Assembly (NCBI GenBank): GCA_910575105.1
Contig: CAJTDK010000014.1
Coordinates: 26,726-90,725, forward strand
Source: Lachnospiraceae bacterium
GTDB taxonomy: Bacteria > Bacillota > Clostridia > Lachnospirales > Lachnospiraceae
Length of the DNA: 64,000 bases
Reading direction: 5' to 3'
Position numbers and translations under genes: made by a program. Shown here piece by piece: positions 61,636 through 64,000 of this stretch; positions within the stretch are counted from its first letter, which is position 1, and each line of letters starts with the position of its first letter. The notes beneath the pieces are model-generated. The model was not told where the DNA came from, did not search any database, and saw nothing but the letters and a program-made list of their open reading frames with translations.

Positions 61636-61665
61636 TTAGGAGGTTTCCGAGATTGACAGAAAATT

Positions 61666-61854
61666 TTATTCCTCTGAATCTTTCTTTGTTCCGTTCTTTG
61701 TGATGATAAGCTGCCCCTGCTGGCATTTCACGGTGATTTTGTCCCCGGCGGAAAATCCGGTCTGTTCCAGCCATTTTCCTTGTAAAACAATCTGCGGCGG
61801 AGCCTGCTTGTAATTGCCGCGCCCGTAACACACAGTCAGCTTGCGGTCATCCAT
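61666..61854 (-). CDS. SymE-family protein
   Basis: A 62-residue protein starting MDDRKLTVCYGRGNYKQ, followed by the SymE core APPQIVLQGKWLEQTGFSAG and KITVKCQQGQLIIT. SymE in E. coli is an AbrB-fold toxin controlled by an antisense RNA; many Firmicutes members are uncharacterised. The fold is complete. Ribosome site GGGGGA. It overlaps by 19 nt the small gene upstream, a constant partner to judge by the tight coupling. Whether it is toxic here is unknown. Confidence 0.8.
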   Translation of the reverse strand: MDDRKLTVCYGRGNYKQAPPQIVLQGKWLEQTGFSAGDKITVKCQQGQLIITKNGTKKDSEE

Positions 61855-62024
61855 CCGTCCCCCTTTCCCGCTGCCTGCTGGCATACGATTTCAAATACAT
61901 TCCCGTCCTCAGTCATGACAGTAAGTAATCCGTTCCGCTCGTCTGTGTTCAGGTCGGTAATCCCCATCCCCTCGCTGTCATTCAGTAAATCAAAAAGCCT
62001 GTCCCTAAAATAGTTCAGTTCCAT
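61836..62024 (-). CDS. Small partner protein of SymE (62 aa)
   Basis: A 62-residue acidic protein, MELNYFRDRLFDLLNDSEGM, with GLLTVMTEDGNVFEIVCQQ, likely a small alpha/beta unit. No established function. Its end overlaps the SymE start, so both are translated together; an antitoxin or stabilising role is possible but untested. Ribosome site GAAAGGGGAA. Confidence 0.65.
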   Translation of the reverse strand: MELNYFRDRLFDLLNDSEGMGITDLNTDERNGLLTVMTEDGNVFEIVCQQAAGKGDGWMTAS

Positions 62025-62093
62025 TTTTGTTCCCCTTTCGTATTTTATAGTTTATTGGCTGATACTTCAAATAAATCAATTCACTTTTGCAAT

Positions 62094-62510
62094 TCAAAGT
62101 TCGTCCGGCTCCCCGATATATCCGTTGTTTTTCTGATAGGCTTTCAGGTATCTGTCCATGAATTGCAGATAGCCGTCTTTATCCTCGGCAAGCGGCTCCA
62201 ACAGTATTGCAATCCGGCGGCGGACTTCGCATTCCTCCCACTCGGAAAGAGTGAGAGCGTTAAGGATATGCGTCTTGTTTTCATCCGCATTGACTACATC
62301 ATTGATAACCTCGTTAAACAGTTGGTCAAGCATTTTCTCCGGCGTATCCAGCAGCACCGCGCCGGCATCGCCGGGACATTCAGCTAAAATCCAGACATAG
62401 CCGATTTTCTTTGAGTAGACTATATCAAAATAACTCTGTCCGTCAATGTATTCCCCAAACGCTTTCAAAATCGCGTCCAGCTTTTTTCTTACTTCATCTG
62501 TATAAATCAT
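62094..62510 (-). CDS. Uncharacterised protein (138 aa) of the mobile segment
   Basis: An acidic, mostly helical protein, MIYTDEVRKKLDAILKAFGE, with FDIVYSKKIGYVWILAE as a strand pair and DTPEKMLDQLFNEVINDVV. I do not recognise a family with a known role. It lies between the SymE pair and an XRE regulator on the opposite strand, with a palindromic operator candidate between them, so it may be under that regulator. Ribosome site GAAAGGTTG. Confidence 0.65.
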   Translation of the reverse strand: MIYTDEVRKKLDAILKAFGEYIDGQSYFDIVYSKKIGYVWILAECPGDAGAVLLDTPEKMLDQLFNEVINDVVNADENKTHILNALTLSEWEECEVRRRIAILLEPLAEDKDGYLQFMDRYLKAYQKNNGYIGEPDEL

Positions 62511-62583
62511 AATGCCACAACCTTTCTTGGATTTGAAAAAGCAGTCCCTTGGCAGCGAAACAAATTGAGCCGTCCAATATGAA

Positions 62584-62628
62584 TATGGGGGGTTATATCC
62601 CCTTAATAAAAAAGATTATAACCCCCAT
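62584..62628. promoter_or_regulatory. Palindromic operator candidate
   Basis: ATGGGGGGTTATA (62584-62596) and TATAACCCCCAT (62617-62628) form an inverted repeat between divergent genes. The right arm lies about 30 bp before the XRE start at 62658. Autoregulation is likely. Confidence 0.6.
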
Positions 62629-62657
62629 ACTAATAAACGTCAAACGGGGGTGCTTTT

Positions 62658-62876
62658 ATGATAGTGTTCGATAAATTATGGACGGTTATGCAGGCACAAG
62701 ATGTGTCAACCTACCAGCTAAGAGAGAAGTGCGGCATCGACAGCAAGACCATCCGGCGGCTGCGGGCAAATGAAAATATGGAAACAAAAACCTTAAACAA
62801 ATTGTGCGCCGCTTTACATTGCGGCCTGGGGGACATTGCGGAGTATGTCCCCGATGAAGATATTCAAAAAAAGTAG
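62658..62876 (+). CDS. XRE-family small regulator
   Basis: A 72-residue Cro/CI-type protein: MIVFDKLWTVMQAQDVSTYQ, LREKCGIDSKTIRRLRANEN and METKTLNKLCAALHCGLGDI, a complete five-helix HTH. These are common next to relaxase genes in Clostridia elements. Ribosome site GGGGGTG. A bidirectional terminator overlaps its stop. Confidence 0.9.
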   Translation: MIVFDKLWTVMQAQDVSTYQLREKCGIDSKTIRRLRANENMETKTLNKLCAALHCGLGDIAEYVPDEDIQKK

Positions 62877-62909
62877 TGCCGTCCCGGTTGGAAAGGGGCG
62901 GCACTTTTT
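62865..62909. terminator. Bidirectional terminator between XRE and relaxase genes
   Basis: GTGCCGTCCC (62876-62885) and GGGGCGGCAC (62895-62904), one G-T pair, with an A run on the left and T5 on the right. Confidence 0.88.
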
Positions 62910-62911
62910 CG

Positions 62912-64000
62912 TCACCGTTCCGGTTTGGGCTGTTCTTTTTCCTGCGCCTGCTCTGGCGGTTCCAATCCTAAAATCTTATCCACGTTGCGGAGTGCGGTCT
63001 GGTAGGTAATCATATCCTGCCGCAGCGCCTTGTACTGTTCGTACTGTTCCCGTTTTTCTTCCAGCAGCGCAGCATATTCCGCTGAAAGCTGCGCCACTTT
63101 GGGAATGGCCTTGCCGTCCAGAGCGTCAAAGGCTTTCTTCGCGGCTTCATGCTGGGCAATCTCCGCGCCATGCTCCGCGAGAAATTCTTTCTTGTGGCGG
63201 GACTTCTTATAAGCCGCGTAGACTTCCCGCGTTTTGGAATACTGGATGATGTGTGTTTTTAACTTTGCCACGCCTGCCATCCGCGCCTCCAACTGTTTGA
63301 TTTTTTGTGAAGCCGCATTGAAACCGTCCTCGGCCTGCGCTGCCCGAAGCGCCAGTTCATCATAATCGGCCAGTCCGTTTTCCATCAGGAAATTCAGTGT
63401 TTTCGCCGCTTCTTTCAGGTTGAAAATTTTCGCCCAGCGTTCATAGCCTGCGCCTTTTCCGGCGGCAAGTTTCGCCTGAATGTCAATCAGGAGATTGACC
63501 TTTCTGCCGGTTCGTTTCGGCGCTGTTTTTCCTGCCGCCAAACGCCCGCGCTGGCTGGTAATTCTGGCGCGCAGGGCGGTCTTGGTATAATCGCCGCCCA
63601 GCCGGTTCACCCTTGCAGGGCGATCCCATCCGGGCAGACGGAAGCCGGGATTTTTGCCGTCCACAATCTCATATCCCTCAGCCCGCATCTTTGCCAGAAA
63701 CTCCTCATAATGATTGCACTCCGGCAGCACCTTGTCAATGGTCTGCTGTAACTGCTTCTTGTGGCTGATGCCATACTGCGCCGCCGCCATTTCCTTTTGG
63801 GACTTGGCTTTTTTCTTCGGATTCTCAATTACCGAAAGGCCGTGGGCGCGGCACAATTCATCGTTCATGCGCCGCAGGATAAAAGCGGAGTTTTTCACGT
63901 TCTGGAATTTTGCGTCACAGTTTAGGTTGGTGCTGTTAAATTCAATGTGGGTATGGATGTGGCGCTTATCCGTGTGGGTGGCCACCACAAACTGATGCTG
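62912..64000 (-). CDS. Relaxase/mobilization nuclease, N-terminus beyond window
   Basis: The frame is open to the right edge, so the start and the catalytic Tyr region lie outside. Visible near the edge is the metal site QFVVATHTDKRHIHTHIEFN with three closely spaced histidines, typical of MobP/VirD2-like relaxases, then FRLPGWDRPARVNRLGGDYT and a long coiled coil to the C-terminus, EPPEQAQEKEQPKPER. Relaxases nick the transfer origin and pilot the strand into the recipient. This part is intact, so the segment may be mobilizable by a helper element. Confidence 0.9.
   Translation of the reverse strand, partial: QHQFVVATHTDKRHIHTHIEFNSTNLNCDAKFQNVKNSAFILRRMNDELCRAHGLSVIENPKKKAKSQKEMAAAQYGISHKKQLQQTIDKVLPECNHYEEFLAKMRAEGYEIVDGKNPGFRLPGWDRPARVNRLGGDYTKTALRARITSQRGRLAAGKTAPKRTGRKVNLLIDIQAKLAAGKGAGYERWAKIFNLKEAAKTLNFLMENGLADYDELALRAAQAEDGFNAASQKIKQLEARMAGVAKLKTHIIQYSKTREVYAAYKKSRHKKEFLAEHGAEIAQHEAAKKAFDALDGKAIPKVAQLSAEYAALLEEKREQYEQYKALRQDMITYQTALRNVDKILGLEPPEQAQEKEQPKPER

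Noticed and set aside
61359..61703. A 114-codon plus-strand frame over the hairpin block
   Set aside because: It has no ribosome site, passes through five hairpins, and its composition (Pro/Arg/Ala-rich) follows from G/C-rich repeats.

Overview
The window looks like a chromosome segment from a gut-type Clostridia, most likely Lachnospiraceae. The signs are AraC/YesMN-controlled glycoside cassettes, GPH sugar symporters, iron alcohol dehydrogenases, lipoprotein flavodoxins and a Clostridia-type integrative element. I saw no rRNA, tRNA or CRISPR. Species is not assignable from sequence alone.

Region 1 (1-10.4 kb) is a redox regulon on the minus strand. A LysR regulator is followed by iron alcohol dehydrogenase, esterase, CMD-family protein, DUF4405 membrane protein, aldo/keto reductase, a broken flavin-reductase/alcohol-dehydrogenase chimera, a flavodoxin lipoprotein, an esterase lipoprotein, a second flavodoxin lipoprotein with an overlapping ApbE flavin transferase, and a partial iron alcohol dehydrogenase. 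Three transcription starts share one palindromic box about 55 bp upstream of a -10 element, so the LysR protein probably controls all three units.

Region 2 (10.5-17.4 kb) is a deoxy-sugar operon, rhaB - isomerase - rhaD - fucO, with a divergent AraC regulator. L-rhamnose would go to L-rhamnulose, its 1-phosphate, then DHAP plus lactaldehyde, and lactaldehyde to propanediol. The isomerase belongs to the fucose/arabinose isomerase family rather than RhaA. Region 3 (17.4-28.6 kb) supplies the sugar: a GPH symporter, GH3, a cytoplasmic SGNH acetylesterase, and two GH78-type six-hairpin enzymes. The GH78 pair carries the same two-box promoter as rhaB, with identical spacings, which links oligosaccharide hydrolysis to rhamnose catabolism.

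Region 4 (28.7-42.9 kb) holds a small orphan gene with a divergent AraC regulator, a YesM/YesN two-component pair next to a CUT1 sugar ABC transporter without its ATPase, a second GH3 + GPH cassette, and an 823-residue AraC regulator fused to a GH39-like domain whose acid/base motif is lost.

Region 5 (43-53.4 kb) is a heavily deleted integrative element: ERF annealing protein, T4SS pilin and VirB6/TrbL-like membrane protein, Rpn nuclease, small genes, and several genes joined by deletion scars (CHC2 primase/SpaA adhesin, SpaA/sortase B, DeoR/phage tail/serine recombinase). It cannot transfer itself with what is visible here.

Region 6 (53.7-64 kb) is another mobile segment: XRE regulators, a two-component system with a MacB/Vex-type ABC transporter whose permease has one in-frame amber codon, a frameshifted DUF3267 protease, a RibD-C reductase, a SymE-family gene with an overlapping partner, and a relaxase running off the right edge.
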